Position numbers and translations under genes: made by a program
The notes under the pieces: model-generated
Databases searched by the model: none
What the model saw: the letters and a program-made list of their open reading frames with translations, nothing else
What the model was told of the DNA's origin: nothing
Part shown: positions 53,530-62,009 of the stretch, piece by piece
Layout of the letters: each line of letters starts with the position of its first letter
Position numbering within the stretch: position 1 is the stretch's first letter
DNA from: Euzebya rosea
GTDB lineage: Bacteria; Actinomycetota; Nitriliruptoria; Euzebyales; Euzebyaceae
Assembly: GCF_003073135.1 (NCBI RefSeq)
Contig: NZ_PGDQ01000001.1
Coordinates: 310,001 to 374,000 of the forward strand
DNA: 64,000 nt
Direction of reading: 5' to 3'

Positions 53530-53712
53530 TCAGCTAGTGCGCGGGGCGTGCACGGCGAAGCGACGCGTCGCGGTGCGTCCCTCGACCGCGATCTGGGCCA
53601 GCAGTCGTTCGACGACCAGACCGGCATCCTGCGGCTCCATGACGTGGAGGTTGGCGAGCGTGGCGTCGAGGCGCTGGCGGGCGGTGGGCGGGGTGAGTGT
53701 CGTTGGGCTCAT
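53530..53712 (-). CDS. Small hypothetical protein (60 aa)
   Basis: The frame from ATG 53712 encodes MSPTTLTPPTARQRLDATLA and continues through a helical, amphipathic segment ending RRFAVHAPRTS. A GAGG just before the start could be its ribosome site. It is 71 nt downstream of mshC on the same strand and may be co-transcribed. I recognise no family. Composition and position favour a real gene over noise, but evidence is limited. Confidence 0.5.
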   Translation of the reverse strand: MSPTTLTPPTARQRLDATLANLHVMEPQDAGLVVERLLAQIAVEGRTATRRFAVHAPRTS

Positions 53713-53783
53713 GCCCTCGTATCGGCGATCCGGACGAGACCCTGAGCGTCGTTCATCGGTGAGGTCGCCCCGGTGTGGGTCGA

Positions 53784-54929
53784 TCAGGCCCCGAGGGAGA
53801 ACCCCAGCTGGGTCGCCGCGGCCCGTGCGGCCATGCCGTTGCCGGCTGCCACCGCGTCGTCGATCAGACGGATGGCGCGAGGGGTGTCGAGGTCGTCGTC
53901 GACCGCCGCCGCCACCGCCGCGACCACGCCGTCGACCGCGAGCGGGTCCCCGTCGGCTGCGCCGTGCCAGCCCTTGACCGCGGTGGCCGCCGACTCCATG
54001 TCGGCCTCGGTGTAGGTCCATCCCGACCGGTAGTGGTTGGACAGCAGCAGGCGGCGCACCGCGTCGGCGTCGTAGCGGTCCAGCAGGTCGCCGAGGAACA
54101 CGAGGTTGCCCAGGCTCTTGGACATCTTGACGTCCTCCAGGGCAACCATGCCGACGTGCATCCAGACCCGGGCGAAGGGGCCCTGTCCGGTCAACGCCTC
54201 GGACTGCAGGATCTCGGCTTCGTGGTGGGGGAAGACGAGGTCGTTGCCGCCGCCGTGGATGTCGATCGTCGAGCCGAGGTGCTCCATGGCCATCGCCGAG
54301 CACTCCAGGTGCCAGCCGGGTCGCCCGGCACCCCACGGGGTCGCCCACGACGGCTCGTCGGGCAGGCTCGGCTGCCACAGCAGGAAGTCCAGCGGGTTGC
54401 GCTTGCCCTCGGCGTCGGGATCCCCGCCCTTCTCGGCGAACTGGCGCAGCGCCTCGTCCCGGTCGAGCCGCGAGAACGCCAGGTAGTCCTCCATCGAGTC
54501 GACGTCGGCGTAGACCCGTCCGTCGGGAAGGGCGTAGGCCACGCCGCGCTGGAGCAGCCCCGACACCATCGGGATCATCGCCGGGACGGTCTCGGTGGCG
54601 AAGGGGATGACGTCCGGCGGGCGCAGACCCAGGCGGGTCAGGTTGGCGTGGAAGGCCGCCGCTTCGCTGCGGGAGAGGACCTGGTAGTGGATGCCTCGCT
54701 CACGGGCCGTCCGCAGGATGTCGTCGTCGACGTCGGTGACGTTGCGCACGTACACGACCTCGTGCCCCTCGGCCTCCAGGCGCCTGATGAGCACGTCGAA
54801 GATCGTGTAGACGAAGGCGTGCCCGAGGTGGGCGGAGTCGTAGGGGGTGATGCCGCACACGTACAACCGCACGGTGGCGCCGGCCACGAAGGGAGCGGTG
54901 GTGGACGTGCGCGTGTCGAACAGCTGCAT
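53784..54929 (-). CDS. mshC: Cysteine:1D-myo-inosityl 2-amino-2-deoxy-alpha-D-glucopyranoside ligase MshC
   Basis: The 381-residue enzyme joins cysteine to GlcN-Ins in mycothiol synthesis. It is a CysRS-like class I synthetase fold without the tRNA-binding tail. Signatures: YVCGITPYDSAHLGHAFVYT (zinc Cys and HxGH), WHLECSAMAMEHLG, DIHGGGNDLVFPHHEAE (zinc His/Glu), KMSKSLGNLV and LLSNHYRSGWTY. ITPYDSAHLGHA is the MshC form rather than the CysRS form (PTVYD). ATG 54929 (MQLFDTRTS) gives a product about 30 residues shorter than the mycobacterial protein, mostly at the N-terminus; upstream open frame contains the terminator of rnhB and is not coding. Confidence 0.9.
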   Translation of the reverse strand: MQLFDTRTSTTAPFVAGATVRLYVCGITPYDSAHLGHAFVYTIFDVLIRRLEAEGHEVVYVRNVTDVDDDILRTARERGIHYQVLSRSEAAAFHANLTRLGLRPPDVIPFATETVPAMIPMVSGLLQRGVAYALPDGRVYADVDSMEDYLAFSRLDRDEALRQFAEKGGDPDAEGKRNPLDFLLWQPSLPDEPSWATPWGAGRPGWHLECSAMAMEHLGSTIDIHGGGNDLVFPHHEAEILQSEALTGQGPFARVWMHVGMVALEDVKMSKSLGNLVFLGDLLDRYDADAVRRLLLSNHYRSGWTYTEADMESAATAVKGWHGAADGDPLAVDGVVAAVAAAVDDDLDTPRAIRLIDDAVAAGNGMAARAAATQLGFSLGA

Positions 54930-55032
54930 GGGTGCGTGATCCTGTCTGGCGAACGCGACGTTGGCCGGCCCCAACGTAGCGGCGCGACCGCACATTCCCG
55001 TGCACGGCGGGACTCCCGATGTGGACACGCCG

Positions 55033-55079
55033 AAAAAGGGAGAAGCCCGGCGAAGAGCGCAGTCAACTCTCCGCCGGGC
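55033..55079 (-). terminator. Rho-independent terminator of rnhB (leftward)
   Basis: On the minus strand GCCCGGCG and CGCCGGGC (55045-55052 and 55072-55079) pair around a 19-nt loop, followed by TTCTCCCTTTTT (the A run 55033-55037 on the plus strand). It lies about 95 nt after the rnhB stop and before the mshC start. The T tract makes this one of the clearer intrinsic terminators in the window. Confidence 0.75.
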
Positions 55080-55174
55080 CGTCGGGGCGCCCTGGGGCCC
55101 CGGAGACTTCATCATGGCCGGCCGGTCCCGACCTCGCCATGGTTATTGGGGATGGTTGTCCACACCCGAATTGA

Positions 55175-55885
55175 CTAGTCCGTTCTCACGCTGGGTGAAC
55201 GAGGGTCACCGTCGAGGAGCTCCGCGATCGGGGTCCAGGACGTGCGATGCAGGACGCAGGGACCCTGCTCCCGAAGTGCCCGGCGGTGGACAGGGGAGGG
55301 GTACCCCTTGTTGGAGTGGAAGGCGTAGGGCGGGTGGCTCGGGGAGTGGTCGACCATCTGCCGGTCGCGGGTGACCTTGGCCACGATCGAGGCCGCAGCG
55401 ATCGACGCGGAGTGGGCGTCGCCGTGGACGATCAGCTCGTTGTGCGTGTCCTGCCCGGCGAGGAAGTCCCAGTTGCCGTCGAGCAGCAGCACGTCGGGGG
55501 TGAGGGCCAGCCCGTCGACGGCCCGGTGGGCGGCCAGCTGCATCGCGGCGCTCATCCCGAGCCGGTCGATCTCCTCGTTGCTCGCCGAGGCGACCGACAC
55601 CGCGAGGGCGAAGTCCAGGATGCGGTCGTGCAGCTCCTCACGCCGCGTGTGGTCCAGCTGCTTGGAGTCACGCAGCTTGTACATGCGCCGGTCGGTCGGC
55701 AGGACCACGGCGGCGTAGGTGACCGGCCCGGCCCACGCACCACGACCCACCTCGTCGACCCCGGCGACGACGTGGCCGTCGTCCCAGTGCCGGCGTTCGT
55801 GCCGCAGCCCGGGGACGTCGGGCAGGCGGATGCGTCGGCCGTTGACGTAGGTCACGTTCTTGCGGCGGGAAACGGGCAGTCCCAT
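55175..55885 (-). CDS. rnhB: Ribonuclease HII
   Basis: The 236-residue product removes ribonucleotides and RNA from RNA-DNA hybrids. The active-site motif is AGVDEVGRGAWAGPV (Asp and Glu), with the other acids in LLLDGNWDF and SIVAKVTRDRQM. LRDSKQLDHTRREELHDRI and YAFHSNKGYPSPVHRRAL are standard. The start ATG 55885 (MGLPVSRRKNVTYVNGRRI) leaves a 40-residue lead before the core, which is longer than E. coli but common in actinobacteria. A terminator with a T run follows. Confidence 0.94.
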   Translation of the reverse strand: MGLPVSRRKNVTYVNGRRIRLPDVPGLRHERRHWDDGHVVAGVDEVGRGAWAGPVTYAAVVLPTDRRMYKLRDSKQLDHTRREELHDRILDFALAVSVASASNEEIDRLGMSAAMQLAAHRAVDGLALTPDVLLLDGNWDFLAGQDTHNELIVHGDAHSASIAAASIVAKVTRDRQMVDHSPSHPPYAFHSNKGYPSPVHRRALREQGPCVLHRTSWTPIAELLDGDPRSPSVRTD

Positions 55886-56130
55886 GGGCCTTCGGTCGAG
55901 TCGAGGACGGGTCGTGAGGGCAGGGTAGCGCCCGCCGCGGCACCCACCGACGCCCCCGAGTGCCACCCCCGCTCGACCTTGCAGAGCGTTGCAGGCAAAA
56001 GCCTAAGGTAATGACCCCCTCGTGCCGATGGGGAGGACAAGAGGATCACCATGGACCGGTGGTCGACGAGAGACGGGCAATGGACGCCCCATCAGTGACC
56101 CGCGACAGCGGGTCGGAAGGTCGTCCAGCG

Positions 56131-56607
56131 ATGCCCACCACGATCCCAGTCCCCACCGCCCACGCGACGTGTCTCCACGAGACCCTGGACGCGGTGCGTG
56201 GCGAGACGCAGGTCCTGAAGATGGCCGGCCTGCTCTCCGTGAGCGCCGACGACCTGCTCGATGGCGGCGGTACCGGACTCGGCGACTGGATGGGTGACCT
56301 CGCGGTCGCGGTCGAGGAGGGCTCCGGTGCGACCGTGCTGCTGCCCGTCCGTGACCCCAGCATGCTCCAGCACATCGTCTACGGCATGTCCGCGGTCCTC
56401 GTGTGGGCCCACGAGCTGCGCGCCGAGGGCCGGATCGCCACGACCATCCCGACCGAGGCCGTCGCGGCCTGGTCGGAGATCGAGCGGGTCGCCGGCCTCG
56501 GAGGCCGCACCGCGATGGCCATGGGCTACGAGAGCGGCCGGTTGACCGGTGCGGAGGACCTCCGGGTCGAGACCGTGGAGGAGCCGGCGGCAACCGCCGC
56601 CGCCTGA
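56131..56607 (+). CDS. Hypothetical protein (158 aa)
   Basis: The protein begins MPTTIPVPTAHATCLHETLD and is mostly helical and acidic, ending in an Ala-rich tail (EEPAATAAA). No signal peptide, helix or catalytic motif is visible, and I recognise no family. ATG 56131 has GGAAGG 10 nt upstream; in-frame ATG 56080 and GTG 56095 would make it up to 17 residues longer. It converges on the malic enzyme gene (28-nt gap). The 245-nt upstream interval contains a possible 15-codon open frame (56051-56098) and an AT-richer patch (AAAAGCCTAAGGTAATG) that may include its promoter. Confidence 0.6.
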   Translation: MPTTIPVPTAHATCLHETLDAVRGETQVLKMAGLLSVSADDLLDGGGTGLGDWMGDLAVAVEEGSGATVLLPVRDPSMLQHIVYGMSAVLVWAHELRAEGRIATTIPTEAVAAWSEIERVAGLGGRTAMAMGYESGRLTGAEDLRVETVEEPAATAAA

Positions 56608-56635
56608 GCCCGATCGGCGCTCGACGCGGGCCGGC

Positions 56636-58027
56636 TCAGCTGTCGCCGCCTGCCGCGACCCGCTCGACCGCCGCGGCGACAGCCGGGGCGACCTCGGCGT
56701 TGAAGACGCTCGGGATGATGTAGTTGGCGTGCAGCTCGTCGGCCGACACGACGCTGGCGATGGCGTGTGCGGCAGCCACCTTCATCTCCTCGGTGATGTC
56801 ACGGGCCTTGGCGTTCAGGGCGCCGCGGAACACCCCCGGGAAGGCCAGCACGTTGTTGATCTGGTTGGGGTAGTCGCTGCGGCCGGTCGCCACCACCCGG
56901 GCGTGCCGGCTGGCGATCGCCGGGTCGATCTCCGGCTCGGGGTTGGCCATGGCGAACACGATCGCGTCGTCGGCCATCGAGGCGACGTCGTCCTCGGTCA
57001 GCACACCCGGGCCGCTGACCCCGATGAACACGTCGCTGCCGGCGATGACGTCGCTGACCGAGCCGGTGCGCTGGTCGGGGTTGGTGTTGGACTGCAGCCA
57101 CTTCTTGGAGTCGTCGACCTCGGGGACACCGCGGTGGATGGCGCCGTCGCGGTCGCAGATGACGATGTTGGTCGCGCCGGCGTCCTGGAGGATCTTCAGG
57201 ATCGCCACGCCGGCCGCACCCGCTCCGGTCATGGTGATGCGCACGTCCTCCAGGCGCTTGCCGACCACCCGCAGGGCGTTGGTCAGGGCGGCAAGGGTCA
57301 CGATGGCGGTGCCGTGCTGGTCGTCGTGGAAGACGGGGATGTCCAGCGTTTCCCGCAGGCGGCGTTCGATCTCGAAGCAGCCGGGGGCGGCGATGTCCTC
57401 CAGGTTGATCCCGCCGTAGGTGGGCGCCAGCGCCTGCACGACCTTCACGATCTCGTCGGGGTCCTGGGTCGCAAGGCACACCGGCCACGCATCGACGCCA
57501 CCGAACTCCTTGAACAGGACCGCCTTGCCCTCCATGACCGGCATGGCGGCCTCGGGGCCGATGTTGCCCAACCCCAGGACCGCCGAGCCGTCGGTGACCA
57601 CGGCGACGGTGTTGCGCTTGATCGTCAGCCGCCAGGCGTCCTCGGGCTTGTCGTGGATCGCCATGCAGACCCGGGCGACACCCGGCGTGTAGGCCCGCGA
57701 GAGGTCGTCACGGGTGCGCAGCCCCACCTTCGACCGGATCTCCATCTTGCCGCCGAGGTGGATGAGGAAGGTCCGGTCGGAGATCTTGTGGACCGTCGCG
57801 CCGTCGACGGCGTTGACGGCGTCCCGGATGGTGTTGGCGTGCTCCACGTCGCCGGCGTTGGCGGTGATGTCGGCCGTCATGCCGTCGGGATGGGACTCCA
57901 CGATGTCCACGCCGGTCACGGCACCACCGGCTTCACCGACGGCGGTCGTCACCCGCCCGAGGGCCGTGGTGTCGTGGTCCATCCGGACGCGGAGGATGAT
58001 GGCGTAGGACGCGCTTGGTGCCGCCAT
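56636..58027 (-). CDS. NAD-dependent malic enzyme with N-terminal ACT domain
   Basis: The 463-residue product decarboxylates malate to pyruvate. Residues about 1-85 form an ACT domain (YAIILRVRMDHDTTALGRVTTA), probably an amino-acid-type allosteric site. The catalytic part has YTPGVARVCMAI, VAVVTDGSAVLGLGNIGPEAAMPVMEGKAVLF, FHDDQHGTAIVTLAAL, the Rossmann loop TGAGAAGVAI, and AMANPEPEI. This short form (malate dehydrogenase, oxaloacetate-decarboxylating) is common in actinobacteria. ATG 58027 is the start (MAAPSASYAII). It probably links the C4 pool to lipid synthesis or gluconeogenesis. A small secreted protein gene is divergent from it. Confidence 0.92.
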   Translation of the reverse strand: MAAPSASYAIILRVRMDHDTTALGRVTTAVGEAGGAVTGVDIVESHPDGMTADITANAGDVEHANTIRDAVNAVDGATVHKISDRTFLIHLGGKMEIRSKVGLRTRDDLSRAYTPGVARVCMAIHDKPEDAWRLTIKRNTVAVVTDGSAVLGLGNIGPEAAMPVMEGKAVLFKEFGGVDAWPVCLATQDPDEIVKVVQALAPTYGGINLEDIAAPGCFEIERRLRETLDIPVFHDDQHGTAIVTLAALTNALRVVGKRLEDVRITMTGAGAAGVAILKILQDAGATNIVICDRDGAIHRGVPEVDDSKKWLQSNTNPDQRTGSVSDVIAGSDVFIGVSGPGVLTEDDVASMADDAIVFAMANPEPEIDPAIASRHARVVATGRSDYPNQINNVLAFPGVFRGALNAKARDITEEMKVAAAHAIASVVSADELHANYIIPSVFNAEVAPAVAAAVERVAAGGDS

Positions 58028-58208
58028 GGGGAATGCCTTCGGTGTCGACGGGGTCGGGGGCACCGCAGCCTAGGCCGACTGCCCCGTTCGGCGACGGGTC
58101 GTCGGCGCACCCGGGACCGGGAATTCCGAGGATCGGAGCAGGAGATCGGGTGCGGACCTGCAACAGGGCTGTGTCATCCACCCTCCCCCCAACCAAGGAG
58201 AACCTCCC

Positions 58209-58370
58209 ATGCGTGCTCGTCTCGCGGCCCTCGTCGCCGCCGTGTCCCTGATGACCCTCGGCCTGCCCGTCGCCGCCAGCGCAAGCTGCACCCAGACGGA
58301 GTTCGGCTGTGCCGAGGACCTCGTCTGCGCCGCAGTCAGCGCCGTCAAGCCGGTCGACTGCGTGGAGTAG
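58209..58370 (+). CDS. Tiny secreted Cys-rich protein (53 aa)
   Basis: From ATG 58209 with AAGGAG 8 nt upstream, the frame encodes a signal peptide (MRARLAALVAAVSLMTLGLP, cleavage likely after AASA near residue 25). A mature peptide of about 28 residues with four cysteines follows (SCTQTEFGCAEDLVC and DCVE at the end). Two disulfides are likely. I recognise no family; it could be a small extracellular binding or signalling peptide. A perfect hairpin follows, so it is a complete single-gene unit, divergent from malic enzyme. Confidence 0.75.
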   Translation: MRARLAALVAAVSLMTLGLPVAASASCTQTEFGCAEDLVCAAVSAVKPVDCVE

Positions 58371-58387
58371 CGTCCCCCGGACGTGGA

Positions 58388-58415
58388 CGAGGCCGCCCCG
58401 AACGGGGCGGCCTCG
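58388..58415. terminator. Bidirectional hairpin between convergent genes
   Basis: CGAGGCCGCCCC (58388-58399) pairs perfectly over 12 bp with GGGGCGGCCTCG (58404-58415) around a GAAC tetraloop. It lies 18 nt after the small secreted gene and about 40 nt from the stop of the convergent GroES-like gene. TGTCGTT follows on the plus strand. Confidence 0.75.
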
Positions 58416-58454
58416 TGTCGTTCACCGGCCAGTCCGGGCCAGGGGGCCGCAGGG

Positions 58455-58817
58455 CTAGAGGTACAGCCCGGTGCCGCTCGCGTCGCGTTCGGCGGAGGCG
58501 ATCGCGTGCACGTCGCGTTCGCGGATGATGATGTAGTCCTCGCCGTGGATGTCGACCTCGATGGCGGCGTCGGGCAGGAACAGGACCTTGTCGCCGGCCG
58601 ATGCCGAGCGCACGAGGGGTCCGACCTCCATGACCTCGGCCCACACGCCGTGGCGGTCCTTCGACTGGGCCGTGGCGGGGATGAGGATGCCGCCGCGGGA
58701 CCGCTTCTCGCCCCCGTCGTCGGTGCTGCACAGGATGCGGTCGGCGGTCACGCGGACCGCGAAGCCGGCGGCCTCGCCGGACGGGTCATCGGTGGTGGGG
58801 GGTTCGTGGGTGCTCAT
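58455..58817 (-). CDS. GroES-like co-chaperonin family protein, orphan
   Basis: The 120-residue product has a Cpn10-type fold: VTADRILCSTDDGGEKRSRGGILIPATAQ (roof and mobile-loop region), AEVMEVGPLVRSASAGDKVLFLPDAAIEVDIHGEDYIIIRERDVHAI. The VGPL and GDKVLF segments match GroES. It has a 25-residue acidic N-terminal lead (MSTHEPPTTDDPSGE), a variant mobile loop, and a C-terminal extension. No groEL gene is adjacent. It may be a second co-chaperonin or have left chaperonin work. ATG 58817 is the start, with the following gene divergent. Confidence 0.8.
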   Translation of the reverse strand: MSTHEPPTTDDPSGEAAGFAVRVTADRILCSTDDGGEKRSRGGILIPATAQSKDRHGVWAEVMEVGPLVRSASAGDKVLFLPDAAIEVDIHGEDYIIIRERDVHAIASAERDASGTGLYL

Positions 58818-58911
58818 CGAGCCGTCGAGGGTACCGGGTGCGGTACCGACGGCCCGAGCGCCGCGGTACCCGACAGGAGTAGCGTGGACCTCCCCGTCGG
58901 AGAGGTCAGCG

Positions 58912-59457
58912 ATGCGACGCAGCGTCAGGGTCCATGCCGAGGTCGGGCCGGAGGCCCGGCTCGCCGCCGCGATCCAGGCGCTGCCGCCCGGAGCGCAGCG
59001 TGCGCTGGTCACCATCGCCGACCGCGAGGACCTGCCGCTGGTCGCGGGGTCGTGGGAGGACGGGGTCGGCGGCTGCCTGGTCAGCAACGTCGTGCGCGCG
59101 CTGGGGACACCGGTCGACCCCGATCAGGGGATGAGGACCGTCGACCTGCGGATGCTGGACCTGTTGCCGGAACTGTCCAGCCAGGACCTCAACAACCTGA
59201 TCGTCGCGTGGGACGAAGCAGCCATGCAGGAGGGTCGTGGGGCCACCGATCCGGTCCTGCGCCGGTTGCTGCGCGGCGCGCTGGTCCGGGCCGGCATCCC
59301 ACCGACCATGGAGGCGCTGGAGGTGTGGGGCCCGGACGAGTCAGTCGTTGGTCCGGACCCCGCCGAGGGTGACCTCGACACTTCGGGTCTGGCCGTCGAC
59401 GCCGTACAGCGTGACCGTGACGACGTCGTCGGGGGCGTATCCGCGAATCGCTGCTGA
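58912..59457 (+). CDS. Hypothetical protein (181 aa) overlapping htrA 3' end
   Basis: From ATG 58912 (GGAGAGG upstream) the protein reads MRRSVRVHAEVGPEARLAAA and continues as a soluble helical domain (QALPPGAQRALVTIAD, LPELSSQDLNNLIVAWDEAAM, RRLLRGALVRAGIPPTMEALEVWG). I recognise no family. Its last 39 codons lie opposite the 3' end of the convergent protease gene (117-nt overlap), so the true C-terminus may be earlier by mutation or the overlap may be real. The first 140 residues look coding by composition and position. Confidence 0.55.
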   Translation: MRRSVRVHAEVGPEARLAAAIQALPPGAQRALVTIADREDLPLVAGSWEDGVGGCLVSNVVRALGTPVDPDQGMRTVDLRMLDLLPELSSQDLNNLIVAWDEAAMQEGRGATDPVLRRLLRGALVRAGIPPTMEALEVWGPDESVVGPDPAEGDLDTSGLAVDAVQRDRDDVVGGVSANRC

Positions 59458-60999
59458 CAGGTCCGACATCGAGGTGACGTCGTCGCCGTCGATGGCGACC
59501 ACGACGTCTCCGGGCACGATGCCGGCGTCGTCGGCGGCGCTGTCGGGCACGACCTCACCGATGTAGGCACCGTTGGTGGTGTCCAGGCCGAGCTCCTCGG
59601 CCTGTGCCGGCTGCAGGTCCCCACCGGTGACGCCGAGGAGGGCGTACTCGAAGAAGCCCTGCTCGATCAGCTGATCGGCCACGCGCAGGACCGTGGAGGT
59701 GGGGACCGCGAAGCCGACGCCGTCGTTGGTGCCCCCGCCGACGATGGCGGTGTTGATGCCGATCACCTGGCCGGCGGCGTTCACGAGGGCCCCACCGGAG
59801 TTGCCGGGGTTGATCGCAGCGTCGGTCTGCACCAGGTCGACGAGGCTGACGTTGCTGATGGGGTCCGACAGGGTGCGACCGAGCGCGGAGACGATGCCGG
59901 AGGTCACGGTGGAGTCGAAGCCGAACGGTGCACCGATCGCGATGGCGGTCTCGCCGACGCGTGGGTCGCCGTCGGCGTACTCCGGGACCATCAGGTCGTC
60001 GGCGTCGATCTGCAGCACCGCCAGGTCGAAGCTCGCGGCGGTGCCGACCACGGTCGCGTCACGGGTGCGGCCGTCGGTCAGGCGGACGCGGACGTCACGG
60101 GCGCCGGCGATCACGTGGTTGTTGGTGATCAGGTAGCCGTCGGCCCGGTAGACCACGGCCGAGCCGGATCCGGTGTTGGTCTCCACGACCGCCACCGACG
60201 GCAGCAACGCCTCGGCGACGTCGGCGACGGTGTCGGTGGTCATGCTCGACGGGGGCGCGGCGGGTGCCACCGGGGTCTCGTCGGCCGGGGTGTCCTGTGG
60301 CGCGTTGACCGGGGTGACCGAGGTGCCGGCGGTCTGGTCGGCCGCGTCCGGGGCGAGGGCGAGGGTCGTCGGCACGGCCACCGCGACCGCGACGAGGGCA
60401 CCGACCAGGGCGGCGACGAACGCGGTACGGCCGGTGCCGCCGCCGGAGGTTTCCCTCCGCGCGTCGTCGGCCTCGGCGGGGACGCTGGGCGGGGCCGGGT
60501 GCCGCGCAGGGCCCTCGGCGTCGTCGGAGGTCGTCGATGGCCAGTCGCCGCCCACCGGGGGTGGGGTGGTGGGGTCGGTGGGCGGCGTGGCCGTCGGGGT
60601 GATCTGTGCGGGCTGTCCCGGCTGTGGGGGCGGGGGCCGGTACCCCTGCGGGGAGGGTGGCGCGGGCTGCCACACGGGCGCCGCCGGTGGGGGCGCGCCC
60701 CACGCCGCCTGAGGCGAGGATGATCCCCCGGGCGTCTGCCACGAACCAGACTGCACCCATTGTGACGATGCCGAGGCAGGCCATGCGCCGCCGTCGTGAT
60801 CGGGGGCAGGCGCCCCGGCGGGCGTGTCGGTGGCCGGCGGGGACACGGCGGGGTCGTCGCCGTCCCCGTCACCCTCGGTGCGTGACGCCCCGTCGGGGGA
60901 CGCGGGGTTTCCGGGCACGCCGGCGTCGGCACCGGAGCGATCGGCCGGCCGCCGTTCGCCGCCGGTCCACTCGTCGTCGTCGAGCCATGTGGAGTTCAC
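59341..60999 (-). CDS. HtrA/DegP-type membrane serine protease with PDZ domain
   Basis: The 552-residue product has a Pro/Ala-rich cytosolic lead (about 1-205), one membrane helix (TAFVAALVGALVAVAVAVP), a trypsin-like protease domain and one PDZ domain (about 455-545). The catalytic triad is His295 (ITNNHVIAG), Asp325 (SFDLAVLQ) and Ser401 (NPGNSGGAL). The PDZ carboxylate loop region is ALLGVTGG with GDVVVAIDG. It resembles mycobacterial PepD/HtrA. GTG 60999 has AGAGAGGA 7 nt upstream. It is divergent from a two-component system, suggesting control by envelope stress. It converges on the preceding hypothetical gene. Confidence 0.93.
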   Translation of the reverse strand: MNSTWLDDDEWTGGERRPADRSGADAGVPGNPASPDGASRTEGDGDGDDPAVSPPATDTPAGAPAPDHDGGAWPASASSQWVQSGSWQTPGGSSSPQAAWGAPPPAAPVWQPAPPSPQGYRPPPPQPGQPAQITPTATPPTDPTTPPPVGGDWPSTTSDDAEGPARHPAPPSVPAEADDARRETSGGGTGRTAFVAALVGALVAVAVAVPTTLALAPDAADQTAGTSVTPVNAPQDTPADETPVAPAAPPSSMTTDTVADVAEALLPSVAVVETNTGSGSAVVYRADGYLITNNHVIAGARDVRVRLTDGRTRDATVVGTAASFDLAVLQIDADDLMVPEYADGDPRVGETAIAIGAPFGFDSTVTSGIVSALGRTLSDPISNVSLVDLVQTDAAINPGNSGGALVNAAGQVIGINTAIVGGGTNDGVGFAVPTSTVLRVADQLIEQGFFEYALLGVTGGDLQPAQAEELGLDTTNGAYIGEVVPDSAADDAGIVPGDVVVAIDGDDVTSMSDLSAAIRGYAPDDVVTVTLYGVDGQTRSVEVTLGGVRTND

Positions 61000-61283
61000 G
61001 CCGCGGTCCTCTCTCGGGTTCGTCGGTCGGGGTGCATCCCCGCCGACGCGGTCCATCGTGCAGTGTGCTCGGGGGGGCGCTCTGCCACACTCGTCGTCCA
61101 TTGCACGAACCGGATCGGCCGAGACGTCACCGTGTCGGCCGAGGATGACGGTAGTTGTCGGTTCCTCCTGCAGGGCCCGGCGAGCGGCAAACATTCCGTA
61201 AAGGGCCCGTCCGCCCGGTGACCGAACGGCACCCTTGGACGGCCCGGCACCATCCGACCGGAAGCGACGACCAAGGAGTCCGC

Positions 61284-61997
61284 GTGAGCGGCCAGCCCGA
61301 CAGCGATCTGCAGAAGGTGCTGCTCGTCGAGGACGACGACGGCATCGCCAACCCGCTGTCCGCAGCGCTCGGCGGGGGCGGCTACGCCGTCACCCGCGTC
61401 GCCACCGGCCGAGAGGCGTTGGCGCTCGCCCATGACGAGCTGGCAGCCGTGGTGCTGGACCTCGGCCTGCCCGACATCGACGGCGTGGAGGTCTGTCGTC
61501 GCCTGCACGACGCCCACCCCGGTGTCCCGGTCCTGATGCTGACGGCCCGGACGAGCGAGGCCGACGTCGTGGTCGGCCTGGACGCCGGCGCCGACGACTA
61601 CGTCACCAAGCCGTTCCGCCTCGCCGAGCTGCTCGCCCGGCTGCGTGCCCTCGTCCGCCGTGCCCAGTCCAGCCAGGGGGCCCCGGTCGAGGAGGAGTAC
61701 ACCGCCATGGACGTTCGCGTCGACGTGGCGGCCAGGCGGGCGTGGCGGGGCGACCACGAGCTCGACCTGACGCCCAAGGAGTTCGACCTCCTGGCGATGC
61801 TCGTCCGCCAGGCCGGCACCGTCGTCACCCGCGAGGACATCATGCGCGAGGTGTGGGAGACCAACTGGTTCGGCTCGACCAAGACCGTGGACATGCACGT
61901 CTCGTGGCTGCGCCGCAAGCTCGGCGACGACGCGTCGGCCCCCAAGTACCTCACCACGGTCCGTGGTGTCGGGCTTCGGTTCGAGACGGACTCCTAG
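61284..61997 (+). CDS. OmpR-family response regulator
   Basis: The 237-residue product has a receiver domain (1-125: LLVEDDDGI acidic pocket, phosphoacceptor Asp59 in VLDLGLPDIDG, Thr in MLTAR, Lys in YVTKPF) and a winged-helix output domain (about 140-235: DLTPKEFDLLAMLVRQAG, SWLRRKLGDDASAPKYLTTVRGVGLRF). GTG 61284 has AAGGAG 5 nt upstream. It is followed by a histidine kinase gene after 12 nt. With the divergent HtrA-type protease this looks like an MprAB/PepD-like envelope-stress unit. Confidence 0.94.
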   Translation: MSGQPDSDLQKVLLVEDDDGIANPLSAALGGGGYAVTRVATGREALALAHDELAAVVLDLGLPDIDGVEVCRRLHDAHPGVPVLMLTARTSEADVVVGLDAGADDYVTKPFRLAELLARLRALVRRAQSSQGAPVEEEYTAMDVRVDVAARRAWRGDHELDLTPKEFDLLAMLVRQAGTVVTREDIMREVWETNWFGSTKTVDMHVSWLRRKLGDDASAPKYLTTVRGVGLRFETDS

Positions 61998-62009
61998 ACA
62001 GGCCGGCAC

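Noticed and set aside
53784-54929. Assignment as cysteinyl-tRNA synthetase
   Set aside because: The ITPYDSAHLGHA motif and lack of the tRNA-binding C-terminal domain fit MshC, and Mca shows that mycothiol is made.
56051-56098. A 15-codon open frame with two Trp before the 158-residue gene, as an attenuator leader
   Set aside because: I see no alternative hairpins or terminator after it, and the gene it precedes is not an amino-acid biosynthesis gene.
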